A stretch of 32,073 nucleotides of DNA from Mesobacillus maritimus (GCF_023715205.1 NZ_JAMBNR010000028.1:1-32073), one strand, 5' to 3'. Shown: positions 1 to 7,881, counted from the stretch's first letter. The notes: generated from the letters alone by a model not told the origin. Translations and numbers: made by a program.

Positions 1-9
1 AATTAAATA

Positions 10-126
<117 letters not shown>

Positions 127-179
127 ATACCCAATTGGGTTATCTTTTTTCTTTTACTACATTGTAAATATAATATACT

Positions 180-254
180 GGCCCGTTGGTCAAGCGGTTA
201 AGACACCGCCCTTTCACGGCGGTAACACGGGTTCGAATCCCGTACGGGTCACCA
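180..254 (+). tRNA. tRNA-Glu (TTC)
   Basis: Complete cloverleaf with a 7-bp acceptor stem (GGCCCGT with ACGGGTC), anticodon TTC and the T-loop GGTTCGAATCC. The CCA end is encoded. It is the first tRNA after 5S. Confidence 0.96.
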
Positions 255-257
255 AAG

Positions 258-279
258 TTTTTTCGCGCTAGCGAAAAAA
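258..279 (+). repeat. Small hairpin, tRNA spacer family member 1
   Basis: A perfect 9-bp stem, TTTTTTCGC and GCGAAAAAA, closes a GCTA loop just after tRNA-Glu. It belongs to a set of look-alike hairpins in this cluster and could act as a processing site or a remnant of a mobile palindrome. Confidence 0.75.
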
Positions 280-324
280 ACTCTCCTTAATATCATTTTA
301 TTAGGAGAAGGTTATTTTTAACGT

Positions 325-400
325 GGAGGATTAGCTCAGCTGGGAGAGCATCTGCCTTACAAGCAGAGGGTCGGCGGTTCGAGCCCGTCATCCTCCACCA
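325..400 (+). tRNA. tRNA-Val (TAC)
   Basis: Cloverleaf with acceptor GGAGGAT/ATCCTCC, D-loop block TAGCTCAGCTGG and anticodon TAC. CCA is encoded. Confidence 0.96.
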
Positions 401-433
401 TTAAATTTTTACAAAGCAAAAATAACCTTCCAT

Positions 434-509
<76 letters not shown>

Positions 510-520
510 TTTATTTGTAT

Positions 521-596
521 GAGCCATTAGCTCAGTCGGTAGAGCATCTGACTTTTAATCAGAGGGTCGAAGGTTCGAGTCCTTCATGGCTCACCA
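521..596 (+). tRNA. tRNA-Lys (TTT)
   Basis: Cloverleaf with acceptor GAGCCAT/ATGGCTC and anticodon TTT. CCA is encoded. Confidence 0.96.
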
Positions 597-601
597 AAGT
601 T

Positions 602-619
602 TTTTCACGATAGTGAAAA
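602..619 (+). repeat. Small hairpin, tRNA spacer family member 2
   Basis: A 7-bp stem, TTTTCAC and GTGAAAA, closes a GATA loop after tRNA-Lys and is followed by TAACC. Against member 1 the stem has exchanged a C-G pair for A-T with pairing kept. Confidence 0.75.
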
Positions 620-633
620 TAACCATCCATTAA

Positions 634-647
634 TTCGCAGTAGCGAA
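634..647 (+). repeat. Small hairpin, tRNA spacer family member 3
   Basis: A 5-bp stem, TTCGC and GCGAA, closes an AGTA loop and is followed by AATAAC. A fourth, weaker copy lies near 661-678 (TTCAC, loop GTCA, then GTAAA). Confidence 0.7.
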
Positions 648-690
648 AATAACTTACCACTTTATTCACGTCAGTAAATAATATGATTTT

Positions 691-775
691 GCGGGTGTGG
701 CGGAATTGGCAGACGCACTAGACTTAGGATCTAGCGCCGCAAGGCGTGGGGGTTCGACTCCCTTCACCCGCACCA
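691..775 (+). tRNA. tRNA-Leu (TAG)
   Basis: Class II tRNA with a long variable arm, acceptor GCGGGTG/CACCCGC and anticodon TAG. CCA is encoded. Confidence 0.96.
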
Positions 776-797
776 TATTTATTTCATAGATTATATT

Positions 798-874
<77 letters not shown>

Positions 875-880
875 TATAAA

Positions 881-957
881 CGGGAAGTAGCTCAGCTTGG
901 TAGAGCACTTGGTTTGGGACCAAGGGGTCGCAGGTTCGAATCCTGTCTTCCCGACCA
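881..957 (+). tRNA. tRNA-Pro (TGG)
   Basis: Acceptor CGGGAAG/CTTCCCG and anticodon TGG. CCA is encoded. It starts 6 bases after tRNA-Arg. Confidence 0.96.
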
Positions 958-964
958 TTACCAT

Positions 965-1037
965 GGGGCCTTAGCTCAGCTGGGAGAGCGCCTGCTTTGC
1001 ACGCAGGAGGTCAGCGGTTCGATCCCGCTAGGCTCCA
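965..1037 (+). tRNA. tRNA-Ala (TGC), CCA not encoded
   Basis: Acceptor GGGGCCT/AGGCTCC with one G-T pair, anticodon TGC, discriminator A. The DNA continues with TTT instead of CCA, so the CCA end must be added by nucleotidyltransferase. Confidence 0.95.
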
Positions 1038-1086
1038 TTTTTAAAAAAGTATCACAATTTTAGAGACTTTTAATAAGATGTTTATT

Positions 1087-1160
1087 GGACCCTTAGCTCA
1101 GCTGGTTAGAGCAGACGGCTCATAACCGTCCGGTCGTAGGTTCGAGTCCTACAGGGTCCA
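1087..1160 (+). tRNA. tRNA with CAT anticodon, probably tRNA-Ile2, CCA not encoded
   Basis: Acceptor GGACCCT/AGGGTCC, anticodon CAT, discriminator A followed by TAT, so CCA is not in the DNA. The body, with anticodon loop CTCATAA and the GACGG/CCGTC anticodon stem, resembles as I recall it the lysidine-modified isoleucine tRNA of Bacillus, which follows tRNA-Ala and elongator tRNA-Met in its long clusters. An elongator methionine tRNA is the alternative. Sequence reading alone does not settle it. Confidence 0.85.
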
Positions 1161-1166
1161 TATGAT

Positions 1167-1259
1167 GGAGGAATACCCAAGTCTGGCTGAAGGGATCGGT
1201 CTTGAAAACCGACAGGCGGGTTAAACCGCGCGGGGGTTCGAATCCCTCTTCCTCCGCCA
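1167..1259 (+). tRNA. tRNA-Ser (TGA)
   Basis: Class II tRNA of 93 nt with a long variable arm, acceptor GGAGGAA/TTCCTCC, anticodon TGA, discriminator G and encoded CCA. Confidence 0.96.
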
Positions 1260-1278
1260 TACATTTTTTCCATAATAC

Positions 1279-1424
1279 TATTATCGCGGGGTGGAGCAAC
1301 GAGCGTTACTTCATTGAAACACTGCGAGTTGTACCGGTCGAGCTTCTACTTGAATAAGCTTTCTGAGACCGGGACAGATAGTGCAAACATAGAGCATGAA
1401 CAAATCTATGTAAAATAATATTAT

Positions 1425-1438
<14 letters not shown>
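1279..1438 (+). repeat. 20-bp direct repeat of the tRNA-fMet 5' end around a 120-bp insert
   Basis: Bases 1279-1298 are identical to bases 1419-1438. The shared 20 bases are 6 bases of leader plus the first 14 bases of tRNA-fMet. The left copy continues into unrelated sequence, so it is a truncated tRNA start. The 120 bases between the copies can fold: GTaCCGGTC (1331-1339) with GACCGGgAC (1367-1375), AGCTT (1341-1345) with AAGCT (1356-1360), and CATAGA (1388-1393) with TCTATG (1405-1410). I do not recognise the insert. It could come from a slipped duplication, a small insertion or an unequal exchange between tRNA clusters. Confidence 0.85.
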
Positions 1439-1502
<64 letters not shown>

Positions 1503-1526
1503 GTTTTTTCATGGTAAATTATAATT

Positions 1527-1603
1527 GGTCCGGTAGTTCAGTTGGTTAGAATGCCTGCCTGTCACGCAGGAGGTCGCGGGTTCGAGTCCCGTCCGGACCG
1601 CCA
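1527..1603 (+). tRNA. tRNA-Asp (GTC)
   Basis: Acceptor GGTCCGG/CCGGACC, anticodon GTC, discriminator G, encoded CCA. Confidence 0.96.
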
Positions 1604-1658
1604 TTACATAATAATAATCCAGTAGGTTTTCCTACTGTTGATATAGATTATGTTGTGT

Positions 1659-1734
1659 GGCTCAGTAGCTCAGTCGGTAGAGCAATGGACTGAAAATCCA
1701 TGTGTCGGCGGTTCGATTCCGTCCTGAGCCACCA
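1659..1734 (+). tRNA. tRNA-Phe (GAA)
   Basis: Acceptor GGCTCAG/CTGAGCC, anticodon GAA, encoded CCA. Confidence 0.96.
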
Positions 1735-1741
1735 TTTTTTT

Positions 1742-1826
1742 GGAGGGGTAGCGAAGTGGCTAAACGCGGCGGACTGTAAATCCGCTCCCTCAGGGTTCGG
1801 CGGTTCGAATCCGTCCCCCTCCACCA
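1742..1826 (+). tRNA. tRNA-Tyr (GTA)
   Basis: Class II tRNA with a long variable arm, acceptor GGAGGGG/CCCCTCC, anticodon GTA, encoded CCA. It starts 7 bases after tRNA-Phe. Confidence 0.96.
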
Positions 1827-1854
1827 CTTATTTATTAAAATAGCTTTTATTTAT

Positions 1855-1928
1855 AGGGGTATAGTTTAAAGGTAGAACAGAGGTCTCCAAAACCTCCAGT
1901 GTGGGTTCGATTCCTACTACCCCTGCCA
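1855..1928 (+). tRNA. tRNA-Trp (CCA)
   Basis: Acceptor AGGGGTA/TACCCCT, anticodon CCA, discriminator G, encoded CCA end. Confidence 0.96.
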
Positions 1929-1941
1929 ATATTAATATTGT

Positions 1942-2018
1942 GGCGGTCGTGGCGAAGTGGTTAACGCATCGGATTGTGGCTCCGACACTCGTGGGTTCGA
2001 TTCCCATCGATCGCCCCA
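1942..2018 (+). tRNA. tRNA-His (GTG)
   Basis: Anticodon GTG. The 5' boundary includes the extra G(-1) that pairs with C73, the histidine identity element; the acceptor is then GCGGTCG/CGATCGC, with encoded CCA. Confidence 0.96.
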
Positions 2019-2171
2019 TTTTTTTATGAAAACTTAATGATTAGACAGTTAGTGTCAACCAACTACAGAATTAATTCAGAAGTAGCTAATGCCTCTTAGT
2101 TTTGACTGTGGTTTTCTTTTGTCTTTGTCTAGTTCGTTCATTCAAAGGTGTTAATCATAAGTATGAATCAT

Positions 2172-2246
2172 TGGGCTATAGCCAAGCGGTAAGGCACCGG
2201 ACTTTGACTCCGTCATGCGCAGGTTCGAATCCTGCTAGCCCAGCCA
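2172..2246 (+). tRNA. tRNA-Gln (TTG)
   Basis: Acceptor TGGGCTA/TAGCCCA, anticodon TTG, encoded CCA. It follows a gap of about 150 bases in which I see no further tRNA. Confidence 0.96.
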
Positions 2247-2255
2247 TTTACACAG

Positions 2256-2330
2256 GGCGGCATAGCCAAGTGGTAAGGCCAAGGTCTGCAAAACCTTTAT
2301 TCACCGGTTCGAATCCGGTTGCCGCCTCCA
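2256..2330 (+). tRNA. tRNA-Cys (GCA)
   Basis: Acceptor GGCGGCA/TGCCGCC, anticodon GCA, discriminator T (normal for Cys), encoded CCA. Confidence 0.96.
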
Positions 2331-2336
2331 TATAAT

Positions 2337-2418
2337 GCCGGTGTGGCGGAATTGGCAGACGCGCACGACTCAAAATCGTGTTCCGTAAGGAGTGTCGGTT
2401 CGACCCCGACCACCGGTA
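2337..2418 (+). tRNA. tRNA-Leu (CAA), CCA not encoded
   Basis: Class II tRNA with acceptor GCCGGTG/CACCGGT and anticodon CAA. After discriminator A the DNA reads TCC, so CCA is added after transcription. It is the last tRNA before the terminator. Confidence 0.95.
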
Positions 2419-2452
2419 TCCTAAAGTGAAATCTAGCTTTTATAAAAACATA

Positions 2453-2499
2453 AAACACTCACAAATGTTGATTCATCAATGTTTGTGAGTGTTTTTTTG
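2453..2499 (+). terminator. Rho-independent terminator of the rRNA/tRNA operon
   Basis: AACACTCACAAA and TTTGTGAGTGTT form a 12-bp stem that is extended inward by TGTTG/CAATG, and the hairpin runs into a row of seven T. A near-identical hairpin occurs at 13167-13208. Confidence 0.93.
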
Positions 2500-3260
2500 T
2501 GAAAAAACAAAAGTTGAAGATGAGCTCTGAAATTATGATTTTATATGGTCGTCCTCGAAGATATTGGTGATCACCTAATTCTTACTAGCCTCCAATCATT
2601 TTTGCTGTGTTGTATCACTATCAGCAAATTTAGTTGGCAATTTAAAAAGGTGCTCTGGTAAATAGATAGTTTAAATCATCATGCAATTTCATGATTGAGT
2701 TGGCAACGTAACAAAGGAGGAGATAGTTTGACTGAGTAAAAAATGATAGCTAGGAATCTACCAAGCAGTGGATACGGTAAGGCAAGGATGGGCCAACAAG
2801 CTTGAGTTTTCCATTATGAGTGATTACTTTATTAAGTATTTTCTGTGCTTGCTAATAAAATAGCAACTACCACTAAGATAAGATTGGAAGAATTGGCGAG
2901 TATATGGCAGTTGATCTTTAAAGAGCACTTGATATTGTTTGGAGCTACTAGTCAAGTTTTTTTACTTTGAATTCACAATAAACTTCATTAATCTTATTTC
3001 TCCATAACGTAGGAAATTGTGAAACCTCAAAAACCTCAAAAACCTCTAACATACCAGAAACCATCTATTCAAATCACTAATTGATAGACTTACTTCTACC
3101 TAAAAACTAAGGCGCTAAAATATAAACCTCTTACCGTTAGGCTCTTTTCTTAAATTTTGTTGTTTTTATAGATAAAATGTGAAAAATTAGTTATGTTTTC
3201 ACTGGAAGGTAACTTTTTGATTAGGAGAAAAGAGCCTGAAAACTTGTTAGAAAAGCACAA
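2500..3260. other. Gene-poor spacer after the tRNA cluster
   Basis: I see no convincing coding region, RNA gene or intact mobile element here; every frame is broken by stops. Notable contents are a short tandem repeat of AAACCTCAAA units near 3022-3046 and a 12-bp inverted repeat at 3139-3150/3226-3237. It may hold decayed genes that I cannot name. Confidence 0.6.
3139..3237. repeat. 12-bp inverted repeat, 75-bp interior
   Basis: AGGCTCTTTTCT at 3139-3150 is the exact reverse complement of AGAAAAGAGCCT at 3226-3237. The interior is A/T-rich without a reading frame. It could be the ends of a very small non-autonomous element or a long-range hairpin. Confidence 0.6.
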
Positions 3261-3322
3261 AATGGCTTATTCTGCGTTAAAATCGGCCTTAAGATTTTAA
3301 CAACAATTCTTTAAGAACAGCC
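3261..3322 (+). repeat. Dispersed palindromic repeat, copy A
   Basis: A 62-bp block beginning AATGGCT and ending AACAGCC. It has an inner 9-bp perfect inverted repeat (GTTAAAATC 3276-3284, GATTTTAAC 3293-3301) and an outer stem (GGCT..TCT with AGA..AGCC). It matches a 63-bp block at 12176-12238 in the same orientation. Both copies sit just upstream of a plus-strand gene. Confidence 0.75.
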
Positions 3323-3423
3323 TTCCATAAAAAGCTCATTTCTCAAACTTTGGGCGGATAGGCAAGCTACCAAATTTGGGTTTATGCAATAAGTTACTTG
3401 TAGAGGTCGAAAGGGGTGAGAAA

Positions 3424-3900
3424 TTGGGTAGACGTATCAAGCATAACGCACGTGACGTCGAGGAGTTAGCGAGGCTCATGCTGGCGGAAGCCATTGGTGA
3501 AGGAGCCCAGGGGATGAGTATGGTAGGGTCGGTTGTGGCCAATCGTGTGGAGGCTGACTGTGCTCCGGATTTTAAAAACCTGCGTAATATCAGGCATGCC
3601 ATCTATCAAACGATCCCTGGAACTGAAATCCCCCATTTCGAACCCGTCTTAAATGGATCATTGTATACGCAACGTCCCTCAGAGGAAGATCTTCGGAGGG
3701 CCAGGGATTTGTTGCATGGTTATAGGGATCCTCGGGCGAAAATGAACTTGTGGTTTTTTAACCCTAGTCCAGGCCAAAAATACCGAGCTCCTTGTACCGC
3801 TACGATGCCAAGATCCCCAATGACGGTGTTCGATTTTGCTCATAAGAATCATTGTTTTTATGTGGCAGTACCGGGCTATTGCCCAGAGTTTTACCGATAA
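3424..3900 (+). CDS. cwlJ: Spore cortex/cell wall hydrolase, CwlJ type
   Basis: Predicted cortex-lytic hydrolase of the SleB/CwlJ (Hydrolase_2) family, which degrades muramic-lactam cortex peptidoglycan during germination. The protein has 158 residues, close to the roughly 140 of Bacillus CwlJ, with no signal peptide, as expected for a protein assembled into the coat from the mother cell. The segment LARLMLAEAIGEG carries the family glutamate (E22 here), followed by GMSMVGSVVANRV, and the C-terminal HCFYVAVPGYC fits CwlJ. I chose TTG 3424 because AAAGGGGTGAG lies directly upstream; the frame is open further back to TTG 3376 without a ribosome binding site. gerQ follows after 20 bases, the same pairing known for cwlJ in the B. 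cereus group. Confidence 0.9.
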   Translation: MGRRIKHNARDVEELARLMLAEAIGEGAQGMSMVGSVVANRVEADCAPDFKNLRNIRHAIYQTIPGTEIPHFEPVLNGSLYTQRPSEEDLRRARDLLHGYRDPRAKMNLWFFNPSPGQKYRAPCTATMPRSPMTVFDFAHKNHCFYVAVPGYCPEFYR

Positions 3901-3920
3901 TTAAAGGAGTTGATTTTTTC

Positions 3921-4451
3921 ATGGGTTGTGGAAACTTTAGTTATTATCCTATGAATTATGGCTTGATGCGGGATAGTAGCATGGGACAACAGGGTCAAAT
4001 GTCCGGCTACCCGGCGGCGGGTATGGCAGGAATGGCAGGTATGGAGGATATGCAGGGAATGCAAGGAATGCAAGGAATTCAAGGAATGCAAGGAATGCAA
4101 GGTATGACTTCAGGACCTACGTTTGCCGCTCCGGTGATGCCAATGGGGACTGGGCAGCAACTTTTAGCTGGTGTGGTGGAAGAATCGTTTATTGAAAACA
4201 TCTTGCGCTTCAACAAAGGGAAAGTCGGGACGTTCTACTTTACTTACCAAGGAAATAACAAGTGGAATGCAATGGTTTACCGTGGGCGTGTAGAAACTGC
4301 TGGCCGTGATCATATCATCATTAGCGACCCTGGGAGCGGAAAACGCTATTTGTTGATGATGGCAAATCTCGACTGGGTAGAATTCGATGAACAAATTAAC
4401 TATCCGCATACTGAAATTAATCCGGCGATCGAAATCGAGACATCAGAATAG
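3921..4451 (+). CDS. gerQ: Spore coat protein GerQ
   Basis: Coat protein needed in Bacillus for CwlJ to be present and active in spores (known of the family). The 176-residue product has a low-complexity N-terminus, six MQG-type tripeptides at residues 44-61, and a conserved C-terminal domain (about 85-170: QQLLAGVVEESFIENILRFN, GKVGTFYFTY, RDHIIISDP, YLLMMANLDWVEFDE). ATG 3921 follows TTAAAGGAG. The frame is open upstream into cwlJ but has no other ribosome binding site. B. subtilis GerQ is cross-linked by transglutaminase through lysines near its N-terminus; this protein has no lysine before residue ~98. It forms one unit with cwlJ and ends at a terminator. Confidence 0.93.
   Translation: MGCGNFSYYPMNYGLMRDSSMGQQGQMSGYPAAGMAGMAGMEDMQGMQGMQGIQGMQGMQGMTSGPTFAAPVMPMGTGQQLLAGVVEESFIENILRFNKGKVGTFYFTYQGNNKWNAMVYRGRVETAGRDHIIISDPGSGKRYLLMMANLDWVEFDEQINYPHTEINPAIEIETSE
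4050..4103 (+). repeat. 9-bp tandem repeat inside gerQ
   Basis: Six in-frame copies of ATGCAAGGA (with single-base variants) encode MQG or IQG tripeptides. The unit length is a multiple of three, so slippage would change the tail length without breaking the frame. Confidence 0.9.
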
Positions 4452-4467
4452 GTCATAAGAAGCTGAA

Positions 4468-4509
4468 AACCCGCTATATTCCATTTTTTTGGAATAGCGG
4501 GTTCTTTTT
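4468..4509 (+). terminator. Terminator of cwlJ-gerQ
   Basis: ACCCGCTATATTCCA pairs with TGGAATAGCGGGT, leaving a 2-base bulge, and TTCTTTTT follows. The next 200 bases to the end of the minus-strand transporter gene hold nothing I can identify. Confidence 0.9.
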
Positions 4510-4710
4510 GTTCCCATTAATAACAGAGCAATTTCAGCAAAAAGATTTATTTATCCTGTACACTCATGGAGAAATTGTTCCTATAACACAATTGGTGTTT
4601 TTTATATGAGAAACCTGACAGTTTCCCTTCTTTACTAATATCAATAAAAATTAAACAGAGCCTTTATTTTAAGTTTTTTATCTCAGTGGGTGAAGGGGAA
4701 TCGGTTACAT

Positions 4711-5634
4711 TTAAAAACTCTGAGACTGTGGTACTTTATTATCCATTACTCTTCGCTTTCCACTGAATTGGGTTGTAATGATGACTCCACTGATGACGAT
4801 GAGCGTCCCAATGATTTTCATCAGAGTAATGGTTTCATCAAACCATAAATAAGCCCCAAACATTGTAATCACAGGTAAAAAGTTCAGGAAGATGGAAGCT
4901 TGGGAAGGACCCAGTAAATCAACGGCACGGTTATAAAACGCTAATGCGATTAAGGATGGGAAGATCCCAAGATAGGATAATGAGATGAAATGATTGAGAC
5001 CATCAAATGACGGAACACCAGTTATTGTCCATTCAAGTAAAACAATTGGGAACAGCACGATGACGGAGATTCCCATCACTATGAAGAAAAAGGCCGACGT
5101 TGGAAATAAGTGCATATACTTTTTCACGTAAATAGAATAAATGGCCCAAGTAAGAATGGCGCCAACCATAATGCCGTCCCCAATATTCCACGCGATTGAA
5201 CCGACTGCAAAAATCTTTCCATCCATCACGACCCAGATTGCACCTAAAAATGATAATAAAATGCCTAACCATTGCAAGGGTACTAATCTTTCTTTTAACA
5301 GATAAACACTAAAGATGACTGTCACAACAGGAATCACAGTTTCTAAAATGGAAACGTTTGTGGCTGTGGTAAACTGCAAAGCTCCGTATATGAAAGTATT
5401 GAAAAAGGTTACTCCTGTTAAGGTCATAATCAATAATGGGCGTTTATGCTCCCATAACGTTAAACGATGTTTCCAAGCAGCTTTCATTCCAATGGGAATT
5501 AAAATGATGAAAGAAATTAAGACTCGAAAAAACGCAATCGTAAACGGTGGGAGATCATTAATCGCTTTTCCAACTAGGATGTTCCCTGCATAAAAAATAA
5601 CGACAAGCACCATTAACAGATAGGAATAAATCAC
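4711..5634 (-). CDS. EamA/DMT-superfamily membrane transporter
   Basis: Membrane transporter of the drug/metabolite superfamily with two EamA repeats, probably exporting a metabolite or amino acid; the substrate cannot be read from sequence. The 307 residues hold about ten hydrophobic segments. The first repeat has NILVGKAINDLPPFTIAFFR and TNVSILETVIPVVTVIFS followed by LKERL; the second has IALAFYNRAVDLLGPSQASIFLNFLPV followed by WFDETIT, the usual end-of-repeat glutamates. I set the start at GTG 5634 because AGGAAAGGAGG lies just upstream; the open frame extends to TTG 5655, which would put that ribosome binding site inside the gene. It is a single gene transcribed away from the TRAP operon. 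Confidence 0.88.
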   Translation of the reverse strand: MIYSYLLMVLVVIFYAGNILVGKAINDLPPFTIAFFRVLISFIILIPIGMKAAWKHRLTLWEHKRPLLIMTLTGVTFFNTFIYGALQFTTATNVSILETVIPVVTVIFSVYLLKERLVPLQWLGILLSFLGAIWVVMDGKIFAVGSIAWNIGDGIMVGAILTWAIYSIYVKKYMHLFPTSAFFFIVMGISVIVLFPIVLLEWTITGVPSFDGLNHFISLSYLGIFPSLIALAFYNRAVDLLGPSQASIFLNFLPVITMFGAYLWFDETITLMKIIGTLIVISGVIITTQFSGKRRVMDNKVPQSQSF

Positions 5635-6009
5635 TATAACCTCCTTTCCTATCAAAATACATATAGTTAAGATGTTATCATTTTTACTAGATAATGAATA
5701 GAATAAAAATTCTGACTTGTTGCACGTTCGTCGTTGGATTGGCTATAACCTATTTCATCTCAGTGAGAATGGTCTATCTTTCTATTAATTGACGGAAAAA
5801 ACTTTTTATTCAGAGTATATTAGACAATATGGTAGCATTTCTAAGGGATTTCCTTCCTAAATTTAGGTCATTCTTTTATATACTAGCAGACTGGAAATAA
5901 TCAGGGAATTTGCTGGTTGAGCGACTCTTCATTTTAACCTATCATTAATTTATATGAATTTTTAGTACCTTTGTCCCATATCAAATTTAGGAGGGAGGAA
6001 TCCACTGAA
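5635..6009. other. Divergent spacer between DMT gene and TRAP operon
   Basis: A/T-rich divergent intergenic region that must carry the promoters of the DMT gene (minus) and the TRAP operon (plus). I see no promoter clear enough to place and no gene. Confidence 0.5.
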
Positions 6010-6570
6010 TTGAAATTTTTTAGAGCACTGGACAGGTTAATGATGAAACTTGAAGAGTATATTTTGAGCTTTTCTATTATTCTTATATCCGTTGTGATTA
6101 TCGCAAATATAATTGCACGTGAAGTGTTTAATTCGAGTATTTTTTATTGGAATTTAGAGGTTAGTAAGTTTGCTATTGTAATCGCTACCTTTATGGGGAT
6201 TGGTTATGCAGCGAGAAAAGGGCGACATATCAGTATGTCGGCATTTTATGATTTTGCTCCGTTTATGGGTAGAAAAGTTTTATCCATCCTTATCAATGGT
6301 GTTAGCGCCGTCATCCTTCTTGGCTTAGCCTATCTTTCCTTGGGATATGTGCAAGCAGAATTTGCTAAAGGCACCGTTACCCCAGCTTTACAAATACCGC
6401 AATATTTAATGGTTATCTTTATTCCCATCGGTTTTTTCCTAGGAGGAATTCAGTTTCTACGGAATATGTGGATCAATATTCGTGTGAAGAATAAAGTGTA
6501 TTTAGGAATTGATGCAGAGGATTACAACGATCAAGAAAAGCGGGATATTAGCCATGAACTCCACATGTAA
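6010..6570 (+). CDS. dctQ: TRAP transporter small membrane subunit DctQ
   Basis: Small integral membrane component of a tripartite ATP-independent periplasmic (TRAP) transporter, which drives uptake of an organic acid with an ion gradient. The protein has about 186 residues and four hydrophobic segments; the family pattern is visible in FYWNLEVSKFAIVIATFMGIG, then AARKGRHISMSAFYD. AGGAGGGAGG at 5989-5998 points to TTG 6010, 11 bases on; TTG 5971 would leave this ribosome binding site inside the gene. dctM starts 36 bases after the stop. The order Q-M-P differs from the more usual P-Q-M. Confidence 0.88.
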   Translation: MKFFRALDRLMMKLEEYILSFSIILISVVIIANIIAREVFNSSIFYWNLEVSKFAIVIATFMGIGYAARKGRHISMSAFYDFAPFMGRKVLSILINGVSAVILLGLAYLSLGYVQAEFAKGTVTPALQIPQYLMVIFIPIGFFLGGIQFLRNMWINIRVKNKVYLGIDAEDYNDQEKRDISHELHM

Positions 6571-6606
6571 GCTTGTTTTAACATTACAGATAGAAAGGAA
6601 TTTTTT

Positions 6607-7881
6607 ATGGTAGCAACGCTGTTAGCCATTATGGTTGTTTTACTATTATTAAATTTTCCGATGATGATTCCTCTGATCGTAGCTCCAATTGCCGTTGCGT
6701 TTATCTTTTTTCCAAATTTGCGACCGGAATTGCTGATGGACCAGTTACTAACGGGGATTGAATCGCCAGTGTTGTTAGCTGTTCCATTGTTTATCTTTGC
6801 AGCAGATATCATGACATCAGGGAAAACATCGAATCGACTATTGGATTTTATCGGATCCTTTGTTGGTCATCTTCGCGGGGGATATGCGGTCACCACTTCA
6901 GCTGCATGTACATTGTTTGGAGCGATTTCAGGCTCTACCCAAGCAACAGTTGTGGCGATAGGGAAGCCAATGCGTGAGCGTTTATTAAAGGTTGGCTATA
7001 AAGACTCGAGCGCCATCGCTCTCATTATAAACTCGAGTGATGTAGCATTATTGATTCCACCGAGTATTGGCATGATTATTTATGCACTTGCAGCCGGAAG
7101 TGTTTCAGTTGGCGATTTATTTATTGCAGGGATTATCCCTGGACTTATGGTCTTTATCAGTTTTGCAATTTATAGTTATTTTTATGCCAGAATCAAAAAC
7201 ATTCCTTTGGCAGACAAGGTACCATGGAAAGATAGATTAGTATTTTTAAGAAAGGCGCTCTTACCTTTAGGGTTCCCAATCTTAATTGTTGGGGGAATCT
7301 ATTCTGGGTATTTCACACCAACGGAGGCGGCAGCGATTTCTGTTCTTTATGCCTTTCTATTAGAAGTAGTAATCTATCGTTCGATTCATATAAAAGAAAT
7401 ACCGAAAATTGCGCTATCCACAGGGTTGGTTTCTTCCGCCGTATTTGTGCTAGTTGCTGGCGGTCAAGTATTTACTTGGGTTTTAGGGTATGCGCGAATT
7501 CCGCAACAAATTACCGAAGCGGTATTAGGAACTGAACCAAGTGCACTCTACGTGCTCATCATTGTTAGTATCTTTTTCTTTATCGGATGTATGTTTGTCG
7601 ATCCGATTGTAGTCATTTTGATTTTAACACCGATTTTTGTTCCTGCTGCGGAGGCTGCTGGTGTTAGTTTGATTCATTTAGGTGTCATCATTACGTTCCA
7701 AGCAGCACTTGGGTCCGCGACGCCACCATTCGGGGTTGATATTTTTACCGCAAGTGCGGTGTTTAATAGATCCTATTTGGATGTCATCAGAGGAACACCA
7801 CCATTTATTCTTATGCTGCTGATTATTTCAGTTCTATTAATTTTTATCCCAGAATTGTCGTTAATGCTGATACCAGGGTAA
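6607..7881 (+). CDS. dctM: TRAP transporter large permease DctM
   Basis: Large membrane subunit of the TRAP transporter, the proposed translocation channel. It has 424 residues, the usual family length, and about twelve hydrophobic segments. DctM signatures are readable: PLFIFAADIMTSG near residue 60, CTLFGAISGSTQATVVAIG near 100, LLIPPSIGMIIYALAAGSVS near 150, YFTPTEAAAISVLYAF near 240, and GCMFVDPIVVILILTPIFVP near 330, then ATPPFGVDIF. The start is ATG 6607, preceded by AGAAAGGA. It lies between dctQ and dctP. A short inverted repeat after the stop (GGTTCCTAC/GTAGGAACC, 7889-7912) may trim or attenuate the transcript before dctP. Confidence 0.93.
   Translation: MVATLLAIMVVLLLLNFPMMIPLIVAPIAVAFIFFPNLRPELLMDQLLTGIESPVLLAVPLFIFAADIMTSGKTSNRLLDFIGSFVGHLRGGYAVTTSAACTLFGAISGSTQATVVAIGKPMRERLLKVGYKDSSAIALIINSSDVALLIPPSIGMIIYALAAGSVSVGDLFIAGIIPGLMVFISFAIYSYFYARIKNIPLADKVPWKDRLVFLRKALLPLGFPILIVGGIYSGYFTPTEAAAISVLYAFLLEVVIYRSIHIKEIPKIALSTGLVSSAVFVLVAGGQVFTWVLGYARIPQQITEAVLGTEPSALYVLIIVSIFFFIGCMFVDPIVVILILTPIFVPAAEAAGVSLIHLGVIITFQAALGSATPPFGVDIFTASAVFNRSYLDVIRGTPPFILMLLIISVLLIFIPELSLMLIPG

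Noticed and set aside
129-160. ACCCAATTGGGT palindrome followed by a T-rich tract after 5S
   Set aside because: The stem has only four usable pairs and the T tract is displaced; transcription must continue into the tRNA cluster.
2102-2335. Open frame across tRNA-Gln and tRNA-Cys
   Set aside because: It consists of tRNA sequence; no ribosome binding site and no family resemblance. The same holds for frames at 47-271 and 1828-2019.
3022-3046. AAACCTCAAA tandem repeat, possible CRISPR-like array
   Set aside because: Units are about 10 bases with no spacers; only two and a half copies.
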